Part shown: piece by piece, positions 63,661-64,000 of the stretch | How positions within the stretch are numbered: the stretch's first letter is position 1 | Layout: the number at the start of each line of letters is the position of its first letter | Assembly (NCBI RefSeq): GCF_003264855.1 | Contig: NZ_NFZS01000002.1 | Location: 124,001 to 188,000, forward strand | Direction of reading: 5' to 3' | Length of the DNA stretch: 64,000 bases | Source of the DNA: Dyella jiangningensis | GTDB taxonomy: Bacteria > Pseudomonadota > Gammaproteobacteria > Xanthomonadales > Rhodanobacteraceae | Notes under the pieces: generated by a model | Databases searched by the model: none | The model's input: only the letters and a program-made list of their open reading frames with translations | Told to the model about the DNA's origin: nothing | Made by a program: the position numbers and the translations under genes

Positions 63661-64000
63661 ATGCCGAAGCTCGATCCTGCACTGCTGGACGCGATGCACC
63701 GCTACTGGTGCGCGGCCAACTATCTCACCGTGGGCCAGATCTACCTGCGCGAAAACCCGCTGCTGGAACAGCCACTGACGCTGGACCACATCAAGAAACG
63801 CCTGCTCGGCCACTGGGGCACCACGGCAGGCCTCAACTTCATCTACACGCACCTCAACCGCGCGATCAAGCAATACGACCTGGACATGATCTACGTGATC
63901 GGTCCCGGCCACGGCGGCCCGGGACTGGTCGCGCACGCGTATCTGGAAGGGTCCTACACGGAAACCTATCCGCGCGTGGAACGCACGCGCGAAGGCATGC
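63661..64000 (+). CDS. xfp: Phosphoketolase, N-terminal part (continues beyond the window)
   Basis: The first 113 codons of a thiamine-diphosphate enzyme cleaving xylulose-5-phosphate or fructose-6-phosphate to acetyl phosphate. Recognisable are [29 protein letters not shown] and [10 protein letters not shown], signatures of the phosphoketolase N-terminal domain. The gene is cut by the window end with no stop reached. Start at 63661 follows AAGGTGG; an adjacent in-frame GTG at 63658 is possible. The remainder (about 680 residues) is outside. Confidence 0.93.
   Translation, partial: MPKLDPALLDAMHRYWCAANYLTVGQIYLRENPLLEQPLTLDHIKKRLLGHWGTTAGLNFIYTHLNRAIKQYDLDMIYVIGPGHGGPGLVAHAYLEGSYTETYPRVERTREGM

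Overview
The window is high-GC DNA from a Gram-negative bacterium. It carries outer-membrane export genes, two TonB-dependent receptors, a Wza/Wzb/Wzc polysaccharide system, AhpC/AhpF, and a periplasmic molybdo-hydroxylase with a c-type cytochrome. Gene content and protein style fit a gammaproteobacterium of the Xanthomonadales, most likely Rhodanobacteraceae (Dyella, Luteibacter or Rhodanobacter type). That placement is inference, because no rRNA or tRNA gene is present to anchor it. I see no insertion sequence, prophage or CRISPR array.

Region 1 (about 0.2-22.5 kb) is a capsule/exopolysaccharide locus of the Wzx/Wzy type. Rightward lie a Wza/GumB-like lipoprotein and a WecA-like initiating phosphosugar transferase. 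Leftward, from about 22.5 kb down to 4.6 kb, runs a long block: wzb, wzc, wbpB-, wbpD- and wbpE-like sugar genes, an HPr-kinase-like ATPase, four glycosyltransferases, wzx, wzy, an asparagine-synthetase-like amidotransferase and a right-handed beta-helix protein. galE lies at the left edge. The WbpB/E/D set makes the diacetamido-uronic acid branch (GlcNAc3NAcA/ManNAc3NAcA). The AsnB-like enzyme may amidate such a uronic acid. Wzb/Wzc regulate chain assembly, Wza exports it, and the beta-helix protein may cut or modify it. Three stem-loops fill the gap between wzc and wbpB, where an attenuator would be expected.

Region 2 (23.2-35.9 kb) holds a secreted phosphoesterase, ahpC-ahpF, an Oar-like TonB-dependent receptor followed by a secreted thioredoxin/TPR protein, an MFS transporter, a small AT-hook protein, an Asp/Asn beta-hydroxylase-like protein, an MscS channel and a small hydrophilic protein.

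Region 3 (35.9-43.9 kb) is a tightly spaced leftward run of nine genes: a Tat-exported alpha/beta hydrolase, a YcaC-like hydrolase, XapX, an amidohydrolase with a Cys/His-rich tail, DoxX, a VOC protein, an AlgE-like porin, a YoaK-like membrane protein and Dps. It looks like an uncharacterised detoxification or catabolic operon. Beside it sit a NarL-type regulator and a divergent beta-propeller sensor kinase, whose shared promoter carries an exact 12-bp direct repeat.

Region 4 (48.1-64 kb) has a second-type EF-G, a TonB-dependent receptor behind a perfect inverted repeat, a cysteine-less DksA-like protein, MsrB, a thiolase and a secreted amidohydrolase. It also has a molybdo-hydroxylase locus: xdhC-mocA run leftward, while iorA-iorB-cytochrome c run rightward behind an 11-bp perfect inverted repeat. 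A BON-domain protein and the start of a phosphoketolase close the window.
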